Shown in pieces: positions 1-7,051 of a DNA stretch of 13,472 nt. The translations under genes were made by a program, and so were the position numbers. Source of the DNA: an uncultured Anaerolineae bacterium (GTDB taxonomy: Bacteria; Chloroflexota; Anaerolineae; Anaerolineales; Villigracilaceae); the NCBI GenBank assembly GCA_903854805.1, contig CAINXK010000077.1:1-13472 (forward strand), read 5' to 3'. Every line of letters begins with the position of its first letter. The stretch's first letter is position 1. The notes under the pieces were generated by a model. It did not search any database and had not been told where the DNA came from. It was given only the letters and a program-made list of their open reading frames with translations.

Positions 1-76
1 ACAACATCCCAGTCAGGATAACCGTCAATCCGGCGGGAAATATCAGGAGGTTCAATAATGCGCTGAGTGTGTTCAT
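1..76 (-). CDS. NuoH-like membrane subunit of group 4 hydrogenase (5' end only)
   Basis: Partial gene; only the first 25 codons lie in the window. The ATG overlaps the TGA stop of the large-subunit gene as ATGA, so the two are probably translationally coupled. The visible peptide begins MNTLSALLNLLIFP and continues as one hydrophobic helix (L, I, V, G, T), the usual opening of NuoH/HyfC/MbhM-type subunits, which anchor the hydrogenase module to the membrane and form part of the quinone-chamber-like region. The position directly after a NuoCD-like gene also fits NuoH. The diagnostic loops lie beyond the window edge, so the family call rests on the short N-terminus and the gene order. Confidence 0.7.
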   Translation of the reverse strand, partial: MNTLSALLNLLIFPAGLTVILTGML

Positions 77-1788
77 CGTTTGTAATACTCGATTCCGTGC
101 TGACGAAGCTGCTCCCAGGACCAGGTCTGGCGACCATCCGGGCGGGCCACGGTGACCATGCGATCATTGCAAGAAAAACACGGGTCCATACCGGCAATCA
201 GCATGGGTACATCGGCCAGCTGACGACCAACTGCCTTCTCCAGTACCGAAACCCAGTTGCACAGGCTGGGCGTTCGCACATGAATGCGGGCGGGCGTCTC
301 GCCACCATTGCTCTTGATGTAATAGAACAACTCGCCGCGTGGCGCCTCCATACGGGAAATCGTCTCGCCGGCTGGAATTTTGCGTGGTACCCGCACTGAA
401 AGCGCACCTTCGGGCAGGTTATCCACAATTGTGCGCATGGCGAAACACGATACGAGCAGTTCCTTCAAGCGTACAACGAAACGGGCTTCCAGATCTCCGC
501 CGGTTTCAGTCACAGCACTGACCGGAAAGTGCAGATAGGCTCCATAAGGTGCTTCAACGCGCACATCCCGTACCAGGCCCGAAGCGCGGGCAGTTGGACC
601 CAGCAAACCAAAATTTACGGCCTCATCAAAGGAAATAGTGCCAATTCCGCGGGTTCGGTTCAGAAACATGACATCGGTGGTGACAATTTCCAGATAATGG
701 CGAATACGCGTCTCCAGGTAGGTCAGGCCATCTTTGATGGCTTTGGCTTGCACCGGACCAATCTCACATTTCACGCCACCCAGGACGTTGGCAGAATAGT
801 TTACGCGGTTGCCGGTGATCTGCTCCAATAGATTCATGACCGTTTCGCGATCCCGCCATGAATACATGAACAAGGTATCAAAACCGGCTTCATGGGCGGC
901 CACACCCAGCCAAAGCAAGTGACTATGAACACGCTCCAGACCAGCCACCAGCTCGCGGATGGCCTGAGCCCGTGGCGGAACTTCCACCTGGGCCAGCTTT
1001 TCGACACCCATGCTGTACGCCATGGCATGCGTATGCGAACAAATCCCACAGACACGCTCAAACAAATATAAATTTTGATTCCAATTACGCGCTTCAGCCG
1101 CTTTCTCAATGCCGCGATGAGCATAACCAAGCCGCATACGCGCAGCGGTGACTATTTCTCCGTCAACAGTAAATTCGAAGTGACCGGGTTCCTTCAAAGC
1201 CGGATGCTGGGGACCGATTGGGACGACAAAGGTATTGCCACCGATAACGCCCACTTCCGGAAGCTCGTCCGCGCGGCGACCCTCAACCGGGGCGGCCTGT
1301 TCCTTAGTGAACTCAGCCCGCATAGGATAGACACCTTCGGGCCAATCGTCAGGCAGGAATAGGCGATTATTGTTATTCAAACCAGTGACGCTAAAACCCA
1401 GCATTTCCTGCAATTCACGCTCAAAAAACGAGGCGGGCGGAATGATATCGGCAATACTGGGAATGACTGGCTGATTTTCCAGGCGCGGTTTCGCTCCTGG
1501 CGCCAATACATCCACGGCGGGACGAAGCTGGCGGACCCGCAGGGTGGTGATGGCAGGGCCGTTACAAAAATGATAGAGAACCTCCAACTGCCCAGATTCT
1601 GGGCCAAGATCCAGCCCGGTGATGGCAGAAAGATAACCCCAACCAGCAGTATGCATACAGCTGGTAGCTGCGCGCAAATCATCAACTGCTATGACAGCAT
1701 CCAGGCGGGTAGTTTCTGGATGGCTGCTTTCCTTGTTCCAGGCTGCGAGCAAATTCTCGGCCTGTTGTAAGATTTGTTCAGTATTCAT
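73..1788 (-). CDS. Group 4 [NiFe] hydrogenase large subunit (NuoC-NuoD fusion, HycE/HyfG-like)
   Basis: 571 aa, close to the length of HycE-type proteins. Residues 1 to about 165 form a NuoC (30 kDa) domain with the ERELQEMLGF and LPDDWPEGVYPMR motifs. Residues from about 180 form the NuoD/hydrogenase large domain, starting with the IGPQHPALKEPGHF motif. The N-terminal NiFe-binding motif RVCGICSHTH has C247 and C250, and the C-terminal motif DPCFSC has C537 and C540. NuoD of complex I lacks these cysteines, so this is a hydrogenase catalytic subunit that reduces protons or oxidises H2 on the cytoplasmic side. After R543 come 28 residues beginning with M544, as in HycE, whose tail is removed by a maturation protease; cleavage here is inferred. 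The start ATG overlaps the stop of the small-subunit gene (ATGA). The HydDB subgroup cannot be assigned by eye. Confidence 0.95.
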   Translation of the reverse strand: MNTEQILQQAENLLAAWNKESSHPETTRLDAVIAVDDLRAATSCMHTAGWGYLSAITGLDLGPESGQLEVLYHFCNGPAITTLRVRQLRPAVDVLAPGAKPRLENQPVIPSIADIIPPASFFERELQEMLGFSVTGLNNNNRLFLPDDWPEGVYPMRAEFTKEQAAPVEGRRADELPEVGVIGGNTFVVPIGPQHPALKEPGHFEFTVDGEIVTAARMRLGYAHRGIEKAAEARNWNQNLYLFERVCGICSHTHAMAYSMGVEKLAQVEVPPRAQAIRELVAGLERVHSHLLWLGVAAHEAGFDTLFMYSWRDRETVMNLLEQITGNRVNYSANVLGGVKCEIGPVQAKAIKDGLTYLETRIRHYLEIVTTDVMFLNRTRGIGTISFDEAVNFGLLGPTARASGLVRDVRVEAPYGAYLHFPVSAVTETGGDLEARFVVRLKELLVSCFAMRTIVDNLPEGALSVRVPRKIPAGETISRMEAPRGELFYYIKSNGGETPARIHVRTPSLCNWVSVLEKAVGRQLADVPMLIAGMDPCFSCNDRMVTVARPDGRQTWSWEQLRQHGIEYYKR

Positions 1789-2291
1789 ACAGCTGCCCCT
1801 TCCACAATTTCCGGTCGTTGGGCCGGCGGTCTTGAGCCACCCTGCAGGTGGGTCAACAAAAGAATAATGCCATCGATAACCGCCTCAGGACGGGGGGGAC
1901 AGCCGGGAATATACACATCCACCGGGATGACTTCGTCCACCGAACCACCCACGTTGTAACAGCCTTCGAAAACTCCGCCAGAAATACTGCAAGAGCCAAC
2001 CGAGATGACAAATTTCGGTTCCGGCATTTGCTGATAAGTGCGCAAGAGTCGCTCACGCGCCTGGCGGGTCACCGGGCCAGTCACCAGCAGCACATCGGCA
2101 TGGCGCGGACTGCCCTGCAGCTTAATCCCAAAACGCTCGACGTCATAACGCGGGGTCAGGGTTGCCAGGATTTCGATATCACAGCCATTACATGATCCAC
2201 TGTTAAAGTGTACAGCCCAAATTGAATTGAGCCGGGCCCAGGTGCGGACTTTTAAGGCGATCTGCTTCCATAAAGTTGTTTTTGAATCCAT
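1785..2291 (-). CDS. Group 4 [NiFe] hydrogenase small subunit (NuoB-like, [4Fe-4S])
   Basis: 168 aa, the usual size for NuoB/MbhJ/HycG-type proteins. It should bind the proximal [4Fe-4S] cluster that passes electrons between the iron-sulfur chain and the NiFe site of the large subunit. Visible ligands are C34 and C37 in the motif GSCNGCD, C101 in SVGSCSISGG and C131 in YIPGCPPRPE. The CxxC spacing of the first pair is hydrogenase-like, whereas NuoB of complex I has two adjacent cysteines. C111 is an extra cysteine in the GGVFEGCYNV segment. A purine-rich ribosome site (AAAGGTAGG) precedes the ATG. The gene lies 12 bases after the NuoA-like gene and overlaps the large-subunit gene by 4 bases. 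Confidence 0.95.
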   Translation of the reverse strand: MDSKTTLWKQIALKVRTWARLNSIWAVHFNSGSCNGCDIEILATLTPRYDVERFGIKLQGSPRHADVLLVTGPVTRQARERLLRTYQQMPEPKFVISVGSCSISGGVFEGCYNVGGSVDEVIPVDVYIPGCPPRPEAVIDGIILLLTHLQGGSRPPAQRPEIVEGAAV

Positions 2292-2303
2292 AACAGCCTA
2301 CCT

Positions 2304-2618
2304 TTAACCCAATACCAGAGCCACCAAAACCAGGATCAATCCGAGCAGATAGGGCACAGCCGCTGGTGACAACCCGCTGCTGCCAATCATCAACACGCCC
2401 AGATGCAGGACTGCGAAAAACAGGGCAATCACAAAAAACTGGTGATACCCTGGCGCCGCCGGAATAGGATCGTTGGCTTCACCACTGGCATAGGTGTCAG
2501 ACTTGAATTCAGTCTCAACCCCACTGGCTGAAAATAGACGTCCCATCCCAGAAGCAGCCGATACCACCAAAATATATATGAGGAACGCGATTAACGGAGC
2601 AAACAAGAAGTCTGTCAT
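2304..2618 (-). CDS. NuoA-like membrane subunit
   Basis: 104 aa with three predicted membrane helices (about 5-25, 58-79 and 86-104) and a hydrophilic loop between the first two, the NuoA/ND3 layout. The loop has Y43-A44-S45-G46 where complex I has the YECG motif, and helix 2 has L71-H72-L73-G74 where complex I typically has FD-x-E. The key loop cysteine and both helix acids are therefore replaced. NuoA subunits are generally absent from the Mbh, Ech and Hyc hydrogenases, so its place directly before the hydrogenase small subunit is unusual. Two bases lie between the ATG and the previous stop codon's neighbourhood, so coupling is likely. The call rests on length, topology, loop remnant and position; weak similarity leaves some doubt. 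Confidence 0.75.
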   Translation of the reverse strand: MTDFLFAPLIAFLIYILVVSAASGMGRLFSASGVETEFKSDTYASGEANDPIPAAPGYHQFFVIALFFAVLHLGVLMIGSSGLSPAAVPYLLGLILVLVALVLG

Positions 2619-2621
2619 AGG

Positions 2622-4139
2622 TTAAATCCCGAAGATGCTGATCAAACGCTGCCCAGCGGGAACACTCAGCACATCCATCGAAGCGGGCAAGAGACCAAGC
2701 GCAATTACCGCCAGGGCCAGTAAAACCAGGGGCGCCACGATCGTCCAGGGCAGCGGCTTGCCTGCCAAAACCTGGTCGGAGGGCGCCCGGCGGTACATTA
2801 AGTTGACCAACGGTGCATAATACCCCAACGACAGGACACTGTTCAGAGCCATAAACACCATCAAAGCCATGATCCACCCGTTTTGGGTGCTGAAACCGCC
2901 AACAAAAATCTGCCACTTTGACATAAAACCCGCCAGGGGTGGCAAACCACCCAGGCCGAGCAAGGCAATGCTCAAACACAAGGCCACCAGCGGATATTTC
3001 TGCGCGGTTCCGGCCAGATCGCTCACCTGTAGTGAATTGTGGCTGCCATTTTGCAGGTAAAGGCCATAGATCAGGGCGCCAACCGATAGGAAGGCCAGCC
3101 CCTTCATCAACATGTGAGTGAAAAGATGAAACATCGCACCTTGGGCGCCAGCTTCGCCATGAGCATACAAGGCCACACCCAGCCCCACCAGAATGTAACC
3201 GATATGGCTCAAACTGGAGTAGGCCAGCATGCGCTTCACAACCGTCTGGCGCAGCGCCATCAGATTGCCGACCAGCATGTTAATCGCCCCAAACCCTAAA
3301 AACAGGACCCGCCACTCTTGCGGCTGCATGACTGCCCCAAGCGCGCGCAGCATGGCGATCAAACCGACTTCGATCACCACTCCCGAAAGCATGGCACTGA
3401 TCCCGCTGGGCGCCTGTGAATGCGCATCCGGCAACCAGGTATGCAAGGGCACCAGGGCCGCCTTAACACCGAACCCAGTGATGAAGAGAGCCGCCGCAGC
3501 CAGGGCGATCAGATGGTTGTCAGTCACCCATTCTGCAGCGTTTTTCTGCAAGACATTCAGATCGAGAGTCCCAGAATTTGCCAGCACCAACGCAATACCC
3601 ATCAAAACCAGGACAGATCCCGTGGCGCTCTGCACCAAGTATTTCGCCCCGGCTTCAAGCGAAGCGGGCTGTTCTCGATAAAAAGCCACCAGAAGATAGG
3701 ATGAGACTGCCATCCCTTCAAACCAGACCCACAGGTTAAACAGATCGGTTGCGCAGCCCAGCCCGTTCATCAGACCAATCATGGCCAGCAGCATAGCATA
3801 GAATTTTTCTTCGCCAAGCTCGCCCGCCATATATGGGCCAGAGAAGAGCACAACCAGCGTCCCGAGGGTCAGCACCATGGCCGCCAAAAGCAGGCTGATG
3901 GCATCAGCCCGCAGCCAGATACTTTCGATTGCAAATTCTAGCTGCCCGCCTGCCAAAAAGGTGCGCATGGCAAGTACAAACGGCACCCAGGCCGCCAGCA
4001 GCGAAAGCAAAGCCAGGATCCGCACCAGCCCGGAACGACCGGCGCCATCCCGCGCCCCCAGCCGTCCGACCAGGTAGACCACTGGCGAACTGAACAGAGG
4101 GATTGCAAACATCCAGGTAAAACGGATCGAATCCATCAT
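2622..4139 (-). CDS. Proton-antiporter-like subunit (NuoN/NuoM/MrpD family)
   Basis: 505 aa with about 14 hydrophobic helices; PF00361-type antiporter subunit of the membrane arm, expected to move H+ or Na+ when electrons flow through the hydrogenase. E141 in the FNLWVWFEGMA segment and K226 and H233 in the GVKAALVPLHTWLPDAHSQAPSGISA segment match the conserved Glu/Lys/His path of this family. The start at 4139 gives an ATGA overlap with the upstream NuoL-like stop; ATG at 4136 is equally possible and slightly better spaced from the GGGG ribosome site. A longer reading frame extends upstream to 4280, but its first 47 residues are polar and overlap the upstream gene, so I reject that start. 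NuoM, NuoN and MrpD are hard to separate by eye. Confidence 0.9.
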   Translation of the reverse strand: MMDSIRFTWMFAIPLFSSPVVYLVGRLGARDGAGRSGLVRILALLSLLAAWVPFVLAMRTFLAGGQLEFAIESIWLRADAISLLLAAMVLTLGTLVVLFSGPYMAGELGEEKFYAMLLAMIGLMNGLGCATDLFNLWVWFEGMAVSSYLLVAFYREQPASLEAGAKYLVQSATGSVLVLMGIALVLANSGTLDLNVLQKNAAEWVTDNHLIALAAAALFITGFGVKAALVPLHTWLPDAHSQAPSGISAMLSGVVIEVGLIAMLRALGAVMQPQEWRVLFLGFGAINMLVGNLMALRQTVVKRMLAYSSLSHIGYILVGLGVALYAHGEAGAQGAMFHLFTHMLMKGLAFLSVGALIYGLYLQNGSHNSLQVSDLAGTAQKYPLVALCLSIALLGLGGLPPLAGFMSKWQIFVGGFSTQNGWIMALMVFMALNSVLSLGYYAPLVNLMYRRAPSDQVLAGKPLPWTIVAPLVLLALAVIALGLLPASMDVLSVPAGQRLISIFGI

Positions 4140-5899
4140 GCGCCCCATACCAGGATCGCCAGCAGCACCAAAAGGGTGCCGATGATCCCCAAAATATTCC
4201 GATTCAACTGGCCGGTCTGGGTTCCCTGCAAAGCCCTGGAGGCCTTTGTGATCAGTGCCAGAACCTGGCGGTTGAGCCATTCAAAACCGAAACTGGAATT
4301 TACCAGGCTATCAAACCAGGCAACCGAAAGGCCGGTTTTGGAAAAGCGTTGAACGGTCACCCACAGACCGACGCCAACCAGAATGACGAACAAGGCCAGC
4401 CAGGTGGCCGGCGCAAACAGCACTTCTTCAGCCATCGCCAGTGTGGAGACTGGCTCAACTGCATGGAAGGGCAGGCTGCGCGCAAACAAACCAGCAAGCG
4501 GACCTGCAAGCAGCCAGGTAGTCAGCGTCCCAAAGGCCAACACACCGGTGGCAGTTCGAATGGCCACGCCACTGGCATGCACATGCAGATCTTCCCGTTC
4601 CGTGCCAAAGAAAACCAGCCATGTCATCCGAATGGTATAGAAGGCAGTCAGGCCCACGCCAAAGAGCATAAAACTTACGGCCCAGAGTGGACCATATTTA
4701 ATCCCGGCTTCCAGAATAAGTTCCTTACTCCAAAAACCGTTAAAGACCGGCAGACCGGCCAACGCCAGCGCACCGATGATAAAGACATTGCGAATAAAGG
4801 GCATTTTCGTGCCCAGGCCACCCATCCTTTGCATATCACGAGTGCCCACGCTGTGGATAACAGCCCCAGCCGCCAGGAATAACAGAGCCTTAAAAACCGC
4901 ATGACTGAGCAAGTGAAACTGACTGGCAAAGACACCACCCACCCCGATGACGTAGACCATATACCCCAGCTGGCTGACTGTCGAATATGCCAATGCACGT
5001 TTAAGATCAGTAGCGGTCAGCGCCATCAGCCCGGCGATCAACGCTGAGAGTACACCCACCAGAGTGACTGCCAACGTCCAACCGGGTACCTGCTGAAAAG
5101 CCGGGTAGAAACGCACCAGCAAATAGACACCCGCATTGACCATCGTGGCCGCGTGGATCAGCGCACTGACCGGCGTCGGGGCTTCCATGGCATCTGGCAG
5201 CCAGGTATGAAAGGGGAACTGTGCAGATTTTGCAGCCGCCGCCAGTAAAAAACCATAAGCCGCCAACGCAAGCATTCCAGCAGGCAGCGTATCGGCAGCT
5301 CGTAGAACATCGCTCACTTGCAAGCTGCCCAGGCTGGCATAGATCACCAACGTGCCGGCCAGCAGACCCACGCCGCCCACCTGGGTGATGATCAAAGCCT
5401 TGATGCCACCGGCAACTGCCTTCGGGTCATCGTTATAGAACGAAATCAGGGCGTAGGAACACAAAGCGGTGATTTCCCAGAAGAAAAAAGTAAACAGCAG
5501 ATTTCCGCTCAAGACCAGGCCGGTCATGGCACCGATGAAAAGCAGGACAAAAGTATAGTAACGACTCAACTGTGCTTCGCCACGCATGTAATCGACCGAA
5601 AAAAGCACCGCAAGCGAACCAACCACACAGGCAACCGCTGCGAGCACCGCTCCCAACCCATCCGCAACCAGCGTAAATTCGCCCAGCATGGCACCCAGCG
5701 GAAAACGCAGCGCCGGCTCGGGGCCTGCGAAGGCCAGCAAGATCAATGACAACAGTCCAACCAGCAGGCTAACTCCAACCGCCAGGGTGTGGTAAAGTTT
5801 TTCCCGCGATTTACCCGGCGAACCAGCACCTATCAGCCAGACGAGCATGGCGCCAAGCCAGGGTAAAGCGATCAAAAAGAATGAAAGGATACCTGCCAT
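4136..5899 (-). CDS. NuoL-like proton-pumping membrane subunit
   Basis: 587 aa, many transmembrane helices. Conserved antiporter residues are visible: E142 in FFFWEITALCSYALISF, K224 in AAAKSAQFPFHTWLPDAMEA, H231, and H249 in SALIHAATMVNAGVYL. The segment GTRDMQRMGGL is typical of NuoL rather than NuoM or NuoN. The C-terminal part (about 500-587) has an amphipathic stretch and a QTGQLNRN motif followed by a last helix, like the lateral arm and final helix of complex I NuoL; many group 4 hydrogenase homologues have shorter or different ends. The gene starts one base after the NuoK-like stop and overlaps the next gene by 4 bases. Hydrogenase-4 subunit B (HyfB-like) is an alternative name, but the C-terminal end favours NuoL. 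Confidence 0.93.
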   Translation of the reverse strand: MAGILSFFLIALPWLGAMLVWLIGAGSPGKSREKLYHTLAVGVSLLVGLLSLILLAFAGPEPALRFPLGAMLGEFTLVADGLGAVLAAVACVVGSLAVLFSVDYMRGEAQLSRYYTFVLLFIGAMTGLVLSGNLLFTFFFWEITALCSYALISFYNDDPKAVAGGIKALIITQVGGVGLLAGTLVIYASLGSLQVSDVLRAADTLPAGMLALAAYGFLLAAAAKSAQFPFHTWLPDAMEAPTPVSALIHAATMVNAGVYLLVRFYPAFQQVPGWTLAVTLVGVLSALIAGLMALTATDLKRALAYSTVSQLGYMVYVIGVGGVFASQFHLLSHAVFKALLFLAAGAVIHSVGTRDMQRMGGLGTKMPFIRNVFIIGALALAGLPVFNGFWSKELILEAGIKYGPLWAVSFMLFGVGLTAFYTIRMTWLVFFGTEREDLHVHASGVAIRTATGVLAFGTLTTWLLAGPLAGLFARSLPFHAVEPVSTLAMAEEVLFAPATWLALFVILVGVGLWVTVQRFSKTGLSVAWFDSLVNSSFGFEWLNRQVLALITKASRALQGTQTGQLNRNILGIIGTLLVLLAILVWGA

Positions 5900-5900
5900 C

Positions 5901-6212
5901 TTAACCTCGCAGTGTCGAGATTCTGGTCACGTCCAGGGTGCCAAACCGGCGGCGAACCTGAACCGCAAGCGCCAAGCCCACGACTGCCACAACCGTATCG
6001 GCAACGATGACTGTGGTCGCCAGGCTTTGCCCCAGCCCCAGGTTGGCGCCTATCTTGCCAGCCAACACCAGCGCCAGCATGGCAGATTTAACCAATATTT
6101 GCAGCACCAGCACAATCTTGATCAGGTTACGAGTGATCAGCAAACCATACATGCCCACACCCAATAAACCAATTACCGTCAGCAGAACAACATTTAATGG
6201 TGAAATATTCAC
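5901..6212 (-). CDS. NuoK/MrpC-like membrane subunit
   Basis: 103 aa, three predicted helices (about 6-26, 30-50 and 64-84), the size and layout of NuoK, MrpC and MbhG proteins. It should link the hydrogenase anchor to the antiporter-like subunits. The segment LLITRNLIKIVLVLQILVKS matches the helix-2 signature, but Q38 stands where NuoK has the conserved Glu of the proton path; helix 3 has D72 at the place of the second Glu. The start is GTG, overlapping the upstream stop as GTGA, with GAGGTG a few bases before it as ribosome site. The end lies one base before the NuoL-like ATG. Confidence 0.88.
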   Translation of the reverse strand: MNISPLNVVLLTVIGLLGVGMYGLLITRNLIKIVLVLQILVKSAMLALVLAGKIGANLGLGQSLATTVIVADTVVAVVGLALAVQVRRRFGTLDVTRISTLRG

Positions 6213-6709
6213 GAATGCACCTCGCCATGCTTGCCAGATGAGACTGTTCGCTCAGAAAGGATACCCAGCACACCCAGCACACCCGAAAAAATCAACGCAA
6301 TCTGTATCCAGACATCCAGCACACGCTGCTGCCAGAGCACCAGCGTCAGAGAAAAAGAGGTTACATTTAATGAGGGCTCTACCAGCGGGAAAATCATGAA
6401 ACCCGTCAAACCTGCGCAGCATAGCACCAGAATCACTGCCAGTGGTTTTGGGATCACCGAAAGTAAATCTGCGGCATCGTCACCAACCACGCTCAAAGCG
6501 TACACCAGCAAAACCGTCACCAGCCCGGCACCCACACTCAGTTCGATCACGGCAACCTGCTGGGCACCCATCAAGTATAAAATGACCGAGACGGACGCGC
6601 TCACGCATGCCAGGTATAAAATTGAGGATAGCAACTTATGTGCCAGCATAGCCCGGTAGGCGCAGAAAATCGCCGCCAGGCCAAGCATGATATAGAAAAG
6701 ACTGTCCAT
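6209..6709 (-). CDS. NuoJ/MbhD-MbhE-like membrane subunit, first gene of the hydrogenase operon
   Basis: 166 aa, about five hydrophobic helices. Residues 24-75 carry LLSSILYL, then LMGAQQVAVIELSVGAGLVT, which resembles the DUF4040/MbhD and MrpA C-terminal motif (LGAPDVALTE-x-VGAGL); E56 matches its conserved Glu. Residues 124-152 (VLWQQRVLDVWIQIALIFSG) resemble MbhE. One gene thus appears to cover what is split in Mbh and equals NuoJ in position. It likely belongs to the ion-translocating part of the membrane arm. GGAG six bases before the ATG is a good ribosome site. It is the first gene downstream of the divergent control region. The exact family name (NuoJ versus MbhD+E) is an inference from motifs. 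Confidence 0.8.
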   Translation of the reverse strand: MDSLFYIMLGLAAIFCAYRAMLAHKLLSSILYLACVSASVSVILYLMGAQQVAVIELSVGAGLVTVLLVYALSVVGDDAADLLSVIPKPLAVILVLCCAGLTGFMIFPLVEPSLNVTSFSLTLVLWQQRVLDVWIQIALIFSGVLGVLGILSERTVSSGKHGEVHS

Positions 6710-6866
6710 TTTTTACTCCGCGATTTCTCTCAACCAGGGCGTCCCGGCTGGCAAACATTGGGACCCAGTATTATTTATTTCGACCCAGCCTACTTGCAGC
6801 CCTACTATCTGCCATAATAATCTCAACTTATAGATTACGTCTTATGACCAATTTCGTCATGTGCAA
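6710..6866 (-). other. Probable untranslated leader of the hydrogenase operon
   Basis: No credible reading frame lies between the first hydrogenase gene and the proposed start of transcription near 6866. The leader holds a direct repeat GACCCAG at 6762-6768 and 6782-6788 (read on the plus strand), 20 bases apart, and ATGAC/GTCAT half-sites at 6844-6848 and 6856-6860. I recognise no riboswitch. The start of transcription is inferred from a weak -10 only. Confidence 0.3.
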
Positions 6867-6872
6867 ATTGTC

Positions 6873-6878
6873 ATATTA
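6873..6878 (-). promoter_or_regulatory. Possible -10 element of the hydrogenase operon
   Basis: TAATAT on the minus strand, in an A+T-rich stretch; a start of transcription near 6866 would follow. No -35 match lies 17 bases upstream, but the CRP-type palindrome at 6902-6919 would then be centred near -44, close to the place used by class II activators that replace a -35. This is a weak candidate; TATTAT at 6880-6885 is an alternative. Confidence 0.25.
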
Positions 6879-6901
6879 ATAATAATCCTTTCGTCCTATC
6901 T

Positions 6902-6919
6902 TTGTGAATTTTATCACAA
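6902..6919. promoter_or_regulatory. CRP/FNR-family binding site (perfect palindrome)
   Basis: An 18-base perfect palindrome TTGTGA-ATTTTA-TCACAA, which contains the full TGTGA-N6-TCACA pattern bound by CRP-type regulators. FNR sites would be TTGAT-N4-ATCAA, so a CRP-like factor fits better. It sits between the divergent hydrogenase operon and the DUF4380 gene, so it could control either or both. The centre is about 44 bases from a possible hydrogenase start and about 103 bases from the rightward start. The regulator itself is not in the window. Confidence 0.65.
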
Positions 6920-6928
6920 TTATTCAAT

Positions 6929-6951
6929 CCAGCTTATTACGAACAAGCTGG
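6929..6951. repeat. Inverted repeat CCAGCTT-N9-AAGCTGG
   Basis: Perfect 7-base arms (6929-6935 and 6945-6951) around a 9-base centre, upstream of the rightward promoter. No T-run follows on either strand, so it is not a terminator. It may be an operator for a dimeric repressor or activator; the binding protein is unknown. Confidence 0.45.
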
Positions 6952-6978
6952 TAGTACAACAAATCAAATAAGAACAGC

Positions 6979-7007
6979 TTGACGATGTCCCAGATTGAAT
7001 GTAATAT
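6979..7007 (+). promoter_or_regulatory. Sigma-70-type promoter of the DUF4380 gene
   Basis: TTGACG at 6979-6984 and TAATAT at 7002-7007 are separated by 17 bases. Transcription would start near 7014 and leave a leader of about 38 bases before the ATG at 7052. This placement also argues against the longer reading-frame start at 6995, which would lie inside the promoter. Confidence 0.55.
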
Positions 7008-7051
7008 CACAGCGTATTCGATCCATACTATCAACCCAAAAAGGTGCAAAA

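Noticed and set aside
73..1788. NADH dehydrogenase subunit C/D (true complex I)
   Set aside because: The four NiFe-binding cysteines at 247, 250, 537 and 540 are all present, whereas NuoD lacks them.
4140..4280. Upstream extension of the NuoN-like reading frame by 47 residues
   Set aside because: The extension is polar and overlaps the coding end of the NuoL-like gene; ATG at 4139 or 4136 gives the normal family length and the usual ATGA overlap.
6995..7051. Earlier start of the DUF4380 gene at 6995
   Set aside because: It lies between the -35 and -10 boxes of the likely promoter and lacks a ribosome site; 7052 has AAGGTG at good spacing.
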